Assembly: GCA_036365515.1 (NCBI GenBank)
Contig: CM070877.1
Span: 91,078,522 to 91,142,521 of the forward strand
DNA length: 64,000 nucleotides
Source of the DNA: Torymus aiolomorphi
Lineage: Eukaryota > Arthropoda > Insecta > Hymenoptera > Torymidae
Direction of reading: 5' to 3'
The notes below the pieces were generated by a model. That model ran no database searches. It was given only the letters and a program-made list of their open reading frames with translations, and was not told the origin of the DNA. A program made the translations under genes and the position numbers. Each line of letters starts with the position of its first letter. The stretch's first letter is position 1. Positions 45,632 through 55,619 of the stretch are shown piece after piece.

Positions 45632-45850
45632 GTATAAATATATGAAACGCTAGTTATGCAGACACTTTCCGAAATTTAAATAGACTTATGCAGACAGAGA
45701 CCGACTTATGCAGACGTCAGCATAAGTAGAGAGATTATTTCTTTAGTCACGCTAGACTTGTGCAGACACTTGTATAAACGGTACTACACTTATGCAGACA
45801 GGTCACGTCGTCTTATACATTGGTGTCAGCATAAGTCCATGTTTATATGA
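45340..45850. repeat. Fold-back element carrying repeated TCTGCATAAGT motifs
   Basis: A (TA)n tract (45555-45625) separates inverted arms (about 45350-45550 and 45655-45845). The motif GTC(T/C)GCATAAGT or its inverse occurs about 13 times. TTGACTAAAGAAATAATTCTCTC is answered by GAGAGATTATTTCTTTAGTCACGC. Non-coding. Confidence 0.75.
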
Positions 45851-45853
45851 TTA

Positions 45854-45897
<44 letters not shown>

Positions 45898-46325
45898 TAT
45901 ATACTAGTGGTACCCCCCCTACTCTTATTGCTCGTCTGCCCCAAATTAGAATTTTGAAAATCTATTTAATTTAATTTAAAGTGAAAATGTTGAAAAAGAT
46001 AGATTTCTTCAGGACCTCAAGATCAATCTTTTTCCAAAGTTTCGTTCAAGTTGACACGGTGATTTTTTCCCACACGTTGTGTGCGGGGTTTTTCAATATA
46101 GGTTTCTATTTTTTCAAAGAAATATCATTTTTCAATTAAGCATGTACATTAATAAGTAGTCTATAATACCAAATGTATAGTATTTTACGTATCTTCGGAG
46201 GAAAAAACTTACCAATTTTCCTCCCTTGGTGCGTATACTATTTTTCAACATCCATGTGCCGACAATACCACATTCGATCCTTTAAGCTGGGGGGGAGGAA
46301 GTGGTACTTCCGGCTAGGGTATGGT
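45851..46325. other. AT microsatellite and non-coding DNA
   Basis: (TA)n at 45860-45895, then unremarkable DNA with no ORF beyond 63 codons. Confidence 0.5.
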
Positions 46326-47320
46326 GAAAATAGTTTTTCGGTCTCTATGTCTCTGTGTGTATAAGTGTCTATCTTAACGTCTCTTTATACATTTCCGTCT
46401 CTACGACTCTGTCTCCACGTCTCTGTCCGTACATCTCTGTCTACGTCTCTCTCTGCATCTCTGCCTGTACGTCTCTATCTCTACACGCCTGTCTCTACGT
46501 CTCTGTCTCTCTAACTCTACGTTTCTGTCTCTGTTTCTTCTACTCTGTCTCAATGTCTCCGTCTCTACGTATCTGTCTCTACACCTCCATCTCTACACAT
46601 CTGTCTCTACTTCGATGTCTCTGTCCCTACAGCTCTGTCTCTAATTTCTGACCCTACGTCTCTGTCTCTACTTTTCTGTTTCTACGTCTTGGTCTTTCAG
46701 CCTCTGTTTCTACGTCTCTGTCTCTAGTCTCTGTCTCTACGCCTCTATCTTTACGTCTCTGCCTGTATCTCTCTCTACGTCTCTGTCTTTACATCTCCGT
46801 CTCTACATCTCTGTCTCTGCGTCTCTGCGTCTCCGTCTCTACGTCTCTGTCTCTACGCCTCTGCCTCTATGCCTCTGTCTTTACATCTCCGTCTCTACAT
46901 CTCCGACTCTACGCCTCCGTGACGACGTGGCTGCCTCTACATTTCTGCCTCTACATCCTTGTTTCTACGTTTGTGTCTCTAACCTCTCCCTCTACGTCTC
47001 CGTCTCTACGTCTCTGCCTCTACGCCTCTATCTCTAATCTCCCACTCTACGTCTCTGCCTCTACGTCTATGTCTCTACGCCTCTGTTCTTACGTTTCTAT
47101 ATCTATCTCTCTCTCTCTCTATATATCTCTGTCTTTACGTCTATGTCTCTACATCTCTGTCTCTATGTCTCTGTATCTACGTCTCTGCCTCTCCGACTCT
47201 GTCTCTACATTCCTGTTTCTACGTCTCTGTTTCAACGTCTCTGTCTCTATGTCTCTGTTCCTACGTCTCTGTATCCACGTCTCTGTCTCCACGTCTCCGT
47301 CTCCAAGTCTCTGTCAAAAA
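46326..47320. repeat. Pyrimidine-rich minisatellite (about 14 bp unit)
   Basis: Roughly 1 kb of imperfect TACGTCTCTGTCTC units, almost all pyrimidine on the plus strand except the regular TACG step. The long Ser/Leu/Cys frames here are products of the repeat. Confidence 0.95.
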
Positions 47321-47857
47321 AAGATCAAATAGCGCTGTCGCTTCTCGTTCCACATCAATAAGTTCATGAATTGAAACTATAGTTTTATTGATGAAACAAA
47401 AGAACAGTTTTCCATGTTACTCTACGGGTACTATTCATAGGCGCGTTGGATTTATTTTTAGTGGCATTCTTCGTCTATAGCCCTAAGTTTCCACTGTTAA
47501 TCTGAAATATTTTTGAAATTTGATGTATATTTTTGTAACATAGAAGTTACCGATTTGTGTTAGAAATGAGGGGGGCGGGGCGCTGAGGGTGGTACTGACG
47601 AGGGGTTGAGGGGTGGGCGAGGAGGCGCGAGGGTGGCATGTGGCGTGAGGGAGGGGCTAATTCTTTTACATTTCTTTCAAAAAAACGTACAACCAATCGC
47701 ATTTTTACGTTATTTTGAGGTGGCGCTACGTGGGGCGCGAGAGGACGGGGGAAGTAGGTAGGGAGGGCTGAGTAGAGGTTGCCTGGTAAGCATTTTGTTA
47801 CAACTATATTATATAGGAAGATATATATAATATACACATTAAGCGATTCTTCCGTCT

Positions 47858-47932
<75 letters not shown>

Positions 47933-47933
47933 T
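47321..47933. other. Non-coding flank with G-rich patch and (TA)n
   Basis: 47560-47780 is G-rich with the TTTTTACGTTATTTTGAGG phrase (47702-47720) seen near 40.7 and 45.2 kb. (TA)n at 47860-47930 directly precedes the PLE array. No gene. Confidence 0.6.
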
Positions 47934-48154
47934 TAAAAATATTACTTATGTCGACTGCAATTTAATATCAACTGATAAGAATTTTTCCATCGGTCTTACA
48001 GTCTTACAAATTAAATTAAAATAATTAATATTTATGGCAGTCAGATTGCCCTTGTTTATAATCACCCCCGCAGAATCTGAAATAAAAACTTAATTAAAAT
48101 CTGGAAAAAACTTTGTTAGCAAAGGACGATCTGACTGCCCACCACCACCACATT

Positions 48155-48194
48155 GTCCGACGTTTCGAGCCTGCTCCGGCTCCTCCTCAGGGAC
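48155..48194 (-). ncRNA. Hammerhead ribozyme, PLE family A minus unit 1
   Basis: GUCC, CUGAGGA, G, GAGCC/GGCUC (loop GGAGCA), GAAA, CG, UC, GGAC. Stem I GUCC/GGAC is perfect and the cleavage triplet is GUC. Confidence 0.85.
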
Positions 48195-48227
48195 TGAAAT
48201 AAAACCCGCGATACACCTCCTTATATA
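48195..48227 (-). promoter_or_regulatory. TATA box and TCAGTC initiator, minus unit 1
   Basis: TATATAAG (48220-48227) and TCAGTC, predicted +1 A at 48195, 32 nt from the first T. The ribozyme begins at +2. Confidence 0.7.
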
Positions 48228-48301
48228 CCATGCACCCATACCCCTTCTTTTCTCTTACCCCACCACCCTCCACATTCACCTCTCCAACTTGCCATTCTCA
48301 C

Positions 48302-50758
48302 TTAAATTAATAAAGAATGATAAATGTTATCTAATTTACTTGACTCTATCATTAAATTTACATTATTCCGATTTCTTAGAATGTGAATACTTTCAAGGCT
48401 TTCCCTCTTATATTTATTCTTAATCCCCTGTTCCAAAATATCCACACTCCCAAAATCGAAAGAATGCAAACTATTTAAACAATGTTCTTTCAAACCCGAT
48501 GTACAACTTGAGCTGCGTAAACTATATTGATGTTCATATATTCTCTTTTTCAAATATCTACCCGTTTGACCAATATAACAACCATTACAATCCCTACAAT
48601 TAATTTTATAAACAACTCCCGATTTCAAACATTTATCATCCTTGTCTTTACAATTACTAAATAACCTTTCTAAATTATTATCATTTCTAAAGAAAACTTG
48701 AATATTATGTTTACTAAAAACCCTTCTAATCCTTTCCGACAAACCTCTAACATATGGTAAACTAAAATATGCATTCTTTCCATTTCTATTCCTTGTTCGA
48801 TTATCTACCCGCTGCTTCAATCCACCATTATAAATTTCCCACACTCTCTCATCAATCATTTTATCAATAAATTTTACGGGATAACTATTTTTAATAAATG
48901 TTTCTCTAACTAAATTTAAATTCTTTTTCCTAAAATCTTTATGTGACAATTTAATCGCTCTGTCAATGACACCTTTGATCGCACCTGTCTTGTTTCCGAA
49001 TTGGTGGTGAGAATCAAAATTTAAAAATCTACCTGACCATGTAGGTTTTCTATACCAATCTAATTTCACTCTATTATTATTACCTCTAATGACTCTAATA
49101 TCTAAAAACTCAATTGATAATCTTTCTCAACTTCTTTTGTGAATTTAATTCTATCATGGATAGAATTAAACACATCCACCATTTCATCCACAAAACATTC
49201 TGGTACAACTGCAAAAATGTCATCAACATATCTTTTAAAAATAATTGGCTGAAAAACCAACTTAGACAAAGCAATACTTTCCAATTTTTCCATTACTAAA
49301 TTGGCTATAACAGGTGACAAAGGTGATCCCATTGGACAACCATATCTTTGTTCATATAGACTATTATCAAAAGAAAAAATTGTGTTTTTAAAAACCAAAT
49401 TAAGTGCCTTTATAAATTCATCTTTTGTTAAACTAGTATGTACTTTAATTTCAGACCATTTATCTTGTATAATATCATTCAACAACTCTAAAGGTATATT
49501 TGTAAACAAAGATACTACATCCAATGAAACCATCCTATGATCATTCGGAATAATAATATCTTTCATTATACCATAAAAACTCCAACTATCTTTAATATAT
49601 GAATTTGTTTTACCCACTATCTTGAACAATATATTAGACAAAAATCTAGCAAGTCTATACGTCGGAAAATTTATCGATGATATTATTATTCTATATGTCA
49701 ACTGTTCTTTGTGAATCTTAGGAAGCCCATAACATTTAGCTACAGTGCCATTTTCACATTTTAAATATTTAAACATACTATCTTTAATATAAGCTTTTGT
49801 TTTCCAATGCATCAATAATTCTTTCAATTTATCTTGTAGTCTATTGATATGTGGATTCCTAATTTTCACATAAGTGGTATCATCCTCCAACATAAGTTGA
49901 ATTTTATTAATATAATCCCTTTTATCCGAAACTACAGTTACATTTCCTTTATCTGCTTTTTGGAAGATCATATTCGGATTCTCTCTCAAGAATTTCTTCG
50001 TTATTTTTAATTCATGGAATAAATTACTATTCAAATAATTATCAAATCTATGTTCTCTTTTAAAATTATCAACAACTTTAACTAAAGAACGCCTACATTC
50101 TTTTTTAAAACTCCAGATTAAAACTACTCATACTACTTTCTACCTCAGCGATGATATTCTTGATCGGAAGAGATTTACTTGAATATGATATTCCAAATTT
50201 AGCACCCTTTGACATGATATTTACCACTTCTTCTGGTATTACTTTGTCAGTTAAATTTCTAAACCAATCCTTATTAACATTGTTAGTTTGATTGACCTGA
50301 GAGTGTTTTCTATGCTTTAAATATTCAAATTTTCTTTTTAATTTACTCCTATGGTTATATTTTACTTTTTCAAAGTGCCTCTTTTGACCACGAAAAAATT
50401 CTTGCAAATCATTCTGTTCTATTTTATTATATAAATATCTTTCAAGCTCTAATAAATATTTATTCAAACGATTAATTTCAAAATTCAAATCTCTAATTTC
50501 TAAGTTAAGTAATTTATTTTTGAAAAAGAAAATATTTTTCCGTAGATCATAAGAAACTCTTTTATTGTAATCCCGATAAAAACCCTTATCATCAAATTTT
50601 TTTCCAATATGTTTAGGAAAAATATTTGATTTTTTACACCTTAGAAGAAAAGTGAGTTGCTCCTTTAAAATTACAATCCTTAAAACCATTTTTACCCATT
50701 TTGAGCAATAATCTTTTACCACCTTCCCATAAATCCCATATATATCTCTAAAAAACAT
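48302..50758 (-). pseudogene. PLE family A RT/GIY-YIG endonuclease, minus unit 1 (two frameshifts)
   Basis: Starts at MFFRDIYGIYGKV (50758), the complete N-terminus. An extra A at 50107-50110 (four instead of three) and a missing A at 49104-49108 (five instead of six) break it into three frames. All domains are present: DKGNVTVVSD, CYGLPKIHKE, SLDVVSLFTNIP, GCPMGSPLSP, KRYVDDIFAV and the terminal GIY-YIG. Both shifts are in homopolymers, so they may be sequencing errors. Confidence 0.93.
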
Positions 50759-51013
50759 TTTACCCCACCTTTAATAGACCTTAGTTTTATCATTAAAAAT
50801 ATTACTTATGTCGACTGCAATTTAATATCAACTGATAAGAATTTTTCCATCGGTCTTACAGTCTTACAAATTAAATTAAAATAATTAATATTTATGGCAG
50901 TCAGATTGCCCTTGTTTATAATCACCCCGCAGAATCTGAAATAAAAACTTAATTAAAATCTGGAAAAAACTTTGTTAGCAAAGGACGATCTGACTGCCCA
51001 CCACCACCACATT

Positions 51014-51053
51014 GTCCGACGTTTCGAGCCTGCTCCGGCTCCTCCTCAGGGAC
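51014..51053 (-). ncRNA. Hammerhead ribozyme, minus unit 2
   Basis: Identical to the motif at 48155-48194. Confidence 0.85.
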
Positions 51054-51086
51054 TGAAATAAAACCCGCGATACACCTCCTTATATA
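51054..51086 (-). promoter_or_regulatory. TATA box and initiator driving minus unit 1
   Basis: TATATAAG (51079-51086), TCAGTC with +1 A at 51054, spacing 32 nt. The ORF of unit 1 starts about 300 nt downstream. Confidence 0.7.
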
Positions 51087-51160
51087 CCATGCACCCATAC
51101 CCCTTCTTTTCTCTTACCCCACCACCCTCCACATTCACCTCTCCAACTTGCCATTCTCAC

Positions 51161-53581
51161 TTAAATTAATAAAGAATGATAAATGTTATCTAATTTACTT
51201 GACTCTATCATTAAATTTACATTATTCCGATTTCTTAGAATGTGAATACTTTCAAGGCTTTCCCTCTTATATTTATTCTTAATCCCCTGTTCCAAAATAT
51301 CCACACTCCCAAAATCGAAAGAATGCAAACTATTTAAACAATGTTCTTTCAAACCCGATGTACAACTTGAGCTGCGTAAACTATATTGATGTTCATATAT
51401 TCTCTTTTTCAAATATCTACCCGTTTGACCAATATAACAACCATTACAATCCCTACAATTAATTTTATAAACAACTCCCGATTTCAAACATTTATCATCC
51501 TTGTCTTTACAATTACTAAATAACCTTTCTAAATTATTATCATTTCTAAAGAAAACTTGAATATTATGTTTACTAAAAACCCTTCTAATCCTTTCCGACA
51601 AACCTCTAACATATGGTAAACTAAAATATGCATTCTTTCCATTTCTATTCCTTGTTTGATTATCTACCCGCTGCTTCAATCCACCATTATAAATTTCCCA
51701 CACTCTCTCATCAATCATTTTATCAATAAATTTTACGGGATAACTATTTTTAATAAATGTTTCTCTAACTAAATTTAAATTCTTTTTCCTAAAATCTTTA
51801 TGTGACAATTTAATCGCTCTGTCAATGACACCTTTGATCGCACCTGTCTTGTTTCCGAATTGGTGGTGAGAATCAAAATTTAAAAATCTACCTGACCAAG
51901 TAGGTTTTCTATACCAATCTAATTTCACTCTATTATTATTACCTCTAATGACTCTAATATCTAAAAAACTCAATTGATAATCTTTCTCAACTTCTTTTGT
52001 GAATTTAATTCTATCATGGATAGAATTAAACACATCCACCATTTCATCCACAAAACATTCTGGTACAACTGCAAAAATGTCATCAACATATCTTTTAAAA
52101 ATAATTGGCTGAAAAACCAACTTAGACAAAGCAATACTTTCCAATTTTTCCATTACTAAATTGGCTATAACAGGTGACAAAGGTGATCCCATTGGACAAC
52201 CATATCTTTGTTCATATAGACTATTATCAAAAGAAAAAATTGTGTTTTTAAAAACCAAATTAAGTGCCTTTATAAATTCATCTTTTGTTAAACTAGTATG
52301 TACTTTAATTTCAGACCATTTATCTTGTATAATATCATTCAACAACTCTAAAGGTATATTTGTAAACAAAGATACTACATCCAATGAAACCATCCTATGA
52401 TCATTCGGAATAATAATATCTTTCATTATACCATAAAAACTCCAACTATCTTTAATATATGAATTTGTTTTACCCACTATCTTGAACAATATATTAGACA
52501 AAAATCTAGCAAGTCTATACGTCGGAAAATTTATCGATGATATTATTATTCTATATGTCAACTGTTCTTTGTGAATCTTAGGAAGCCCATAACATTTAGC
52601 TACAGTGCCATTTTCACATTTTAAATATTTAAACATACTATCTTTAATATAAGCTTTTGTTTTCCAATGCATCAATAATTCTTTCAATTTATCTTGTAGT
52701 CTATTGATATGTGGATTCCTAATTTTCACATAAGTGGTATCATCCTCCAACATAAGTTGAATTTTATTAATATAATCCCTTTTATCCGAAACTACAGTTA
52801 CATTTCCTTTATCTGCTTTTTGGAAGATCATATTCGGATTCTCTCTCAAGAATTTCTTCGTTATTTTTAATTCATGGAATAAATTACTATTCAAATAATT
52901 ATCAAATCTATGTTCTCTTTTAAAATTATCAACAACTTTAACTAAAGAACGCCTACATTCTTTTTTAAACTCCAGATTAAACCTACTCATACTACTTTCT
53001 ACCTCAGCGATGATATTCTTGATCGGAAGAGATTTACTTGAATATGATATTCCAAATTTAGCACCCTTTGACATGATATTTACCACTTCTTCTGGTATTA
53101 CTTTGTCAGTTAAATTTCTAAACCAATCCTTATTAACATTGTTAGTTTGATTGACCTGAGAGTGTTTTCTATGCTTTAAATATTCAAATTTTCTTTTTAA
53201 TTTACTCCTACGGTTATATTTTACTTTTTCAAAGTGCCTCTTTTGACCACGAAAAAATTCTTGCAAATCATTCTGTTCTATTTTATTATATAAATATCTT
53301 TCAAGCTCTAATAAATATTTATTCAAACGATTCATTTCAAAATTCAAATCTCTAATTTCTAAGTTAAGTAATTTATTTTTGAAAAAGAAAATATTTTTCC
53401 GTAGATCATAAGAAACTCTTTTATTGTAATCCCGATAAAAACCCTTATCATCAAATTTTTTTCCAATATGTTTAGGAAAAATATTTGATTTTTTACACCT
53501 TAGAAGAAAAGTGAGTTGCTCCTTTAAAATTACAATCCTTAAAACCATTTTTACCCATTTTGAGCAATAATCTTTTACCAC
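51161..53581 (-). CDS. PLE family A RT/GIY-YIG endonuclease, minus unit 2 (best frame)
   Basis: 806 uninterrupted codons, the longest frame in the window. The natural start ATG is probably at 53616, displaced by a missing A at 53609-53613 (five instead of six), so the first dozen residues are out of frame. N-terminal third: charged and helical, Lys/Asn-rich, with FRGQKRHFEKVKYN. RT: DKGN (about residue 245), CYGLPKIHKE (about 330), SLDVVSLFTNIP (about 397), GCPMGSPLSP (about 460), KRYVDDIFAV (about 496, catalytic Asp pair). C-terminus: VVYKINCRDCNGCYIGQTGR (about 700-720) is the Penelope GIY-YIG nuclease with CxxCxxC linker, followed by KKRIYEHQ. It would nick target DNA and prime cDNA synthesis in the nucleus. 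Confidence 0.95.
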   Translation of the reverse strand: MVKDYCSKWVKMVLRIVILKEQLTFLLRCKKSNIFPKHIGKKFDDKGFYRDYNKRVSYDLRKNIFFFKNKLLNLEIRDLNFEMNRLNKYLLELERYLYNKIEQNDLQEFFRGQKRHFEKVKYNRRSKLKRKFEYLKHRKHSQVNQTNNVNKDWFRNLTDKVIPEEVVNIMSKGAKFGISYSSKSLPIKNIIAEVESSMSRFNLEFKKECRRSLVKVVDNFKREHRFDNYLNSNLFHELKITKKFLRENPNMIFQKADKGNVTVVSDKRDYINKIQLMLEDDTTYVKIRNPHINRLQDKLKELLMHWKTKAYIKDSMFKYLKCENGTVAKCYGLPKIHKEQLTYRIIISSINFPTYRLARFLSNILFKIVGKTNSYIKDSWSFYGIMKDIIIPNDHRMVSLDVVSLFTNIPLELLNDIIQDKWSEIKVHTSLTKDEFIKALNLVFKNTIFSFDNSLYEQRYGCPMGSPLSPVIANLVMEKLESIALSKLVFQPIIFKRYVDDIFAVVPECFVDEMVDVFNSIHDRIKFTKEVEKDYQLSFLDIRVIRGNNNRVKLDWYRKPTWSGRFLNFDSHHQFGNKTGAIKGVIDRAIKLSHKDFRKKNLNLVRETFIKNSYPVKFIDKMIDERVWEIYNGGLKQRVDNQTRNRNGKNAYFSLPYVRGLSERIRRVFSKHNIQVFFRNDNNLERLFSNCKDKDDKCLKSGVVYKINCRDCNGCYIGQTGRYLKKRIYEHQYSLRSSSCTSGLKEHCLNSLHSFDFGSVDILEQGIKNKYKRESLESIHILRNRNNVNLMIESSKLDNIYHSLLI

Positions 53582-53871
53582 CTTCCCATAAATCCCATAT
53601 ATATCTCTAAAAACATTTTACCCCACCTTTAATAGACCTTAGTTTTATCATTAAAAATATTACTTATGTCGACTGCAATTTAATATCAACTGATAAGAAT
53701 TTTTCCATCGGTCTTACAGTCTTACAAATTAAATTAAAATAATTAATATTTATGGCAGTCAGATTGCCCTTGTTTATAATCACCCCGCAGAATCTGAAAT
53801 AAAAACTTAATTAAAATCTGGAAAAAACTTTGTTAGCAAAGGACGATCTGACTGCCCACCACCACCACATT

Positions 53872-53911
53872 GTCCGACGTTTCGAGCCTGCTCCGGCTCC
53901 TCCTCAGGGAC
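53872..53911 (-). ncRNA. Hammerhead ribozyme, minus unit 3
   Basis: Identical to 48155-48194. Confidence 0.85.
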
Positions 53912-53944
53912 TGAAATAAAACCCGCGATACACCTCCTTATATA
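53912..53944 (-). promoter_or_regulatory. TATA box and initiator driving minus unit 2
   Basis: TATATAAG (53937-53944) and TCAGTC, +1 A at 53912, spacing 32 nt. Confidence 0.7.
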
Positions 53945-54019
53945 CCATGCACCCATACCCCCTTCTTTTCTCTTACCCCACCACCCTCCACATTCACCTC
54001 TCCAACTTGCCATTCTCAC

Positions 54020-55250
54020 TTAAATTAATAAAGAATGATAAATGTTATCTAATTTACTTGACTCTATCATTAAATTTACATTATTCCGATTTCTTAGAAT
54101 GTGAATACTTTCAAGGCTTTCCCTCTTATATTTATTCTTAATCCCCTGTTCCAAAATATCCACACTCCCAAAATCGAAAGAATGCAAACTATTTAAACAA
54201 TGTTCTTTCAAACCCGATGTACAACTTGAGCTGCGTAAACTATATTGATGTTCATATATTCTCTTTTTCAAATATCTACCCGTTTGACCAATATAACAAC
54301 CATTACAATCCCTACAATTAATTTTATAAACAACTCCCGATTTCAAACATTTATCATCCTTGTCTTTACAATTACTAAATAACCTTTCTAAATTATTATC
54401 ATTTCTAAAGAAAACTTGAATATTATGTTTACTAAAAACCCTTCTAATCCTTTCCGACAAACCTCTAACATATGGTAAACTAAAATATGCATTCTTTCCA
54501 TTTCTATTCCTTGTTTGATTATCTACCCGCTGCTTGAATCCACCATTATAAATTTCCCACACTCTCTCATCAATCATTTTATCAATAAATTTTACGGGAT
54601 AACTATTTTTAATAAATGTTTCTCTAACTAAATTTAAATTCTTTTTCCTAAAATCTTTATGTGACAATTTAATCGCTCTGTCAATGACACCTTTGATCGC
54701 ACCTGTCTTGTTTCCGAATTGGTGGTGAGAATCAAAATTTAAAAATCTACCTGACCATGTAGGTTTTCTATACCAATCTAATTTCACTCTATTATTATTA
54801 CCTCTAATGACTCTAATATCTAAAAAACTCAATTGATAATCTTTCTCAACTTCTTTTGTGAATTTAATTCTATCATGGATAGAATTAAACACATCCACCA
54901 TTTCATCCACAAAACATTCTGGTACAACTGCAAAAATGTCATCAACATATCTTTTAAAAATAATTGGCTGAAAAACCAACTTAGACAAAGCAATACTTTC
55001 CAATTTTTCCATTACTAAATTGGCTATAACAGGTGACAAAGGTGATCCCATTGGACAACCATATCTTTGTTCATATAGACTATTATCAAAAGAAAAAATT
55101 GTGTTTTTAAAAACCTAATTAAGTGCCTTTATAAATTCATCTTTTGTTAAACTAGTATGTACTTTAATTTCAGACCATTTATCTTGTATAATATCATTCA
55201 ACAACTCTAAAGGTATATTTGTAAACAAAGATACTACATCCAATGAAACC
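54020..55250 (-). pseudogene. PLE family A RT/GIY-YIG, minus unit 3, 5'-truncated
   Basis: Contains the C-terminal half only, from SLDVVSL of the RT palm onward. A Leu codon is TAG at 55115-55117 (ALN-stop-VFKN), a substitution and not a run-length change. The frame is open from GCPMGSPLSP to the end. Upstream it is cut at 55250, where sequence on the other strand begins. Confidence 0.93.
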
Positions 55251-55290
55251 TGGGTGGGGTAAGAGAAAAGAAGGGGGTATGGGTGCATGG

Positions 55291-55326
55291 TATATAAGGA
55301 GGTGTATCGCGGGTTTTATTTCAGTC
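55291..55326 (+). promoter_or_regulatory. TATA box and initiator driving plus unit 1
   Basis: TATATAAG (55291-55298) and TCAGTC (55321-55326); +1 A at 55323, spacing 32 nt. Confidence 0.7.
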
Positions 55327-55363
55327 CCTGAGGAGGAGCCGGAGCAGGCTCGAAACGTCGGAC
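55324..55363 (+). ncRNA. Hammerhead ribozyme, plus unit 1
   Basis: GUCC, CUGAGGA, G, GAGCC/GGCUC, GAAA, CG, UC, GGAC; predicted cleavage after 55359. Confidence 0.85.
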
Positions 55364-55619
55364 AATGTGGTGGTGGTGGGCAGTCAGATCGTCCTTTGCT
55401 AACAAAGTTTTTTCCAGATTTTAATTAAGTTTTTATTTCAGATTCTGCGGGGGTGATTATAAACAAGGGCAATCTGACTGCCATAAATATTAATTATTTT
55501 AATTTAATTTGTAAGACTGTAAGACCGATGGAAAAATTCTTATCAGTTGATATTAAATTGCAGTCGACATAAGTAATATTTTTAATGATAAAACTAAGGT
55601 CTATTAAAGGTGGGGTAAA

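Larger units (their letters stand above)
47934..48301 (-). repeat. PLE family A pLTR, minus unit 1
   Basis: 368-bp non-coding segment after the ORF: TATA box, initiator, hammerhead, then T-rich sequence with a TTTATTTCAG acceptor-like phrase and TAAGACTGTAAGACCGATGG. The array begins here, after (TA)n. Repeated at 50793, 53649, and inverted at 55251, 58077, 60934, 63792. Confidence 0.9.
50793..51160 (-). repeat. PLE family A pLTR, minus unit 2
   Basis: Same as 47934-48301 with one C fewer in a C-run. It lies between the ORF of unit 2 and the start region of unit 1, so it is at once 3' pLTR of unit 2 and leader/promoter for unit 1. Confidence 0.9.
53649..54019 (-). repeat. PLE family A pLTR, minus unit 3
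   Basis: Same as the other pLTRs; five C in the run near 53957. It serves as leader for minus unit 2. Confidence 0.9.
55251..55619 (+). repeat. PLE family A pLTR, plus unit 1 (at the inverted junction)
   Basis: Begins within the G-rich GTGGGGTAAGAGAAAAG phrase of the pLTR, so only about 25-40 bp of its 5' edge are missing. It is the leader for plus unit 1. Confidence 0.9.

Noticed and set aside
46355..47361. Several Ser/Leu/Cys-rich frames
   Set aside because: Translation of the 14-bp pyrimidine-rich minisatellite.
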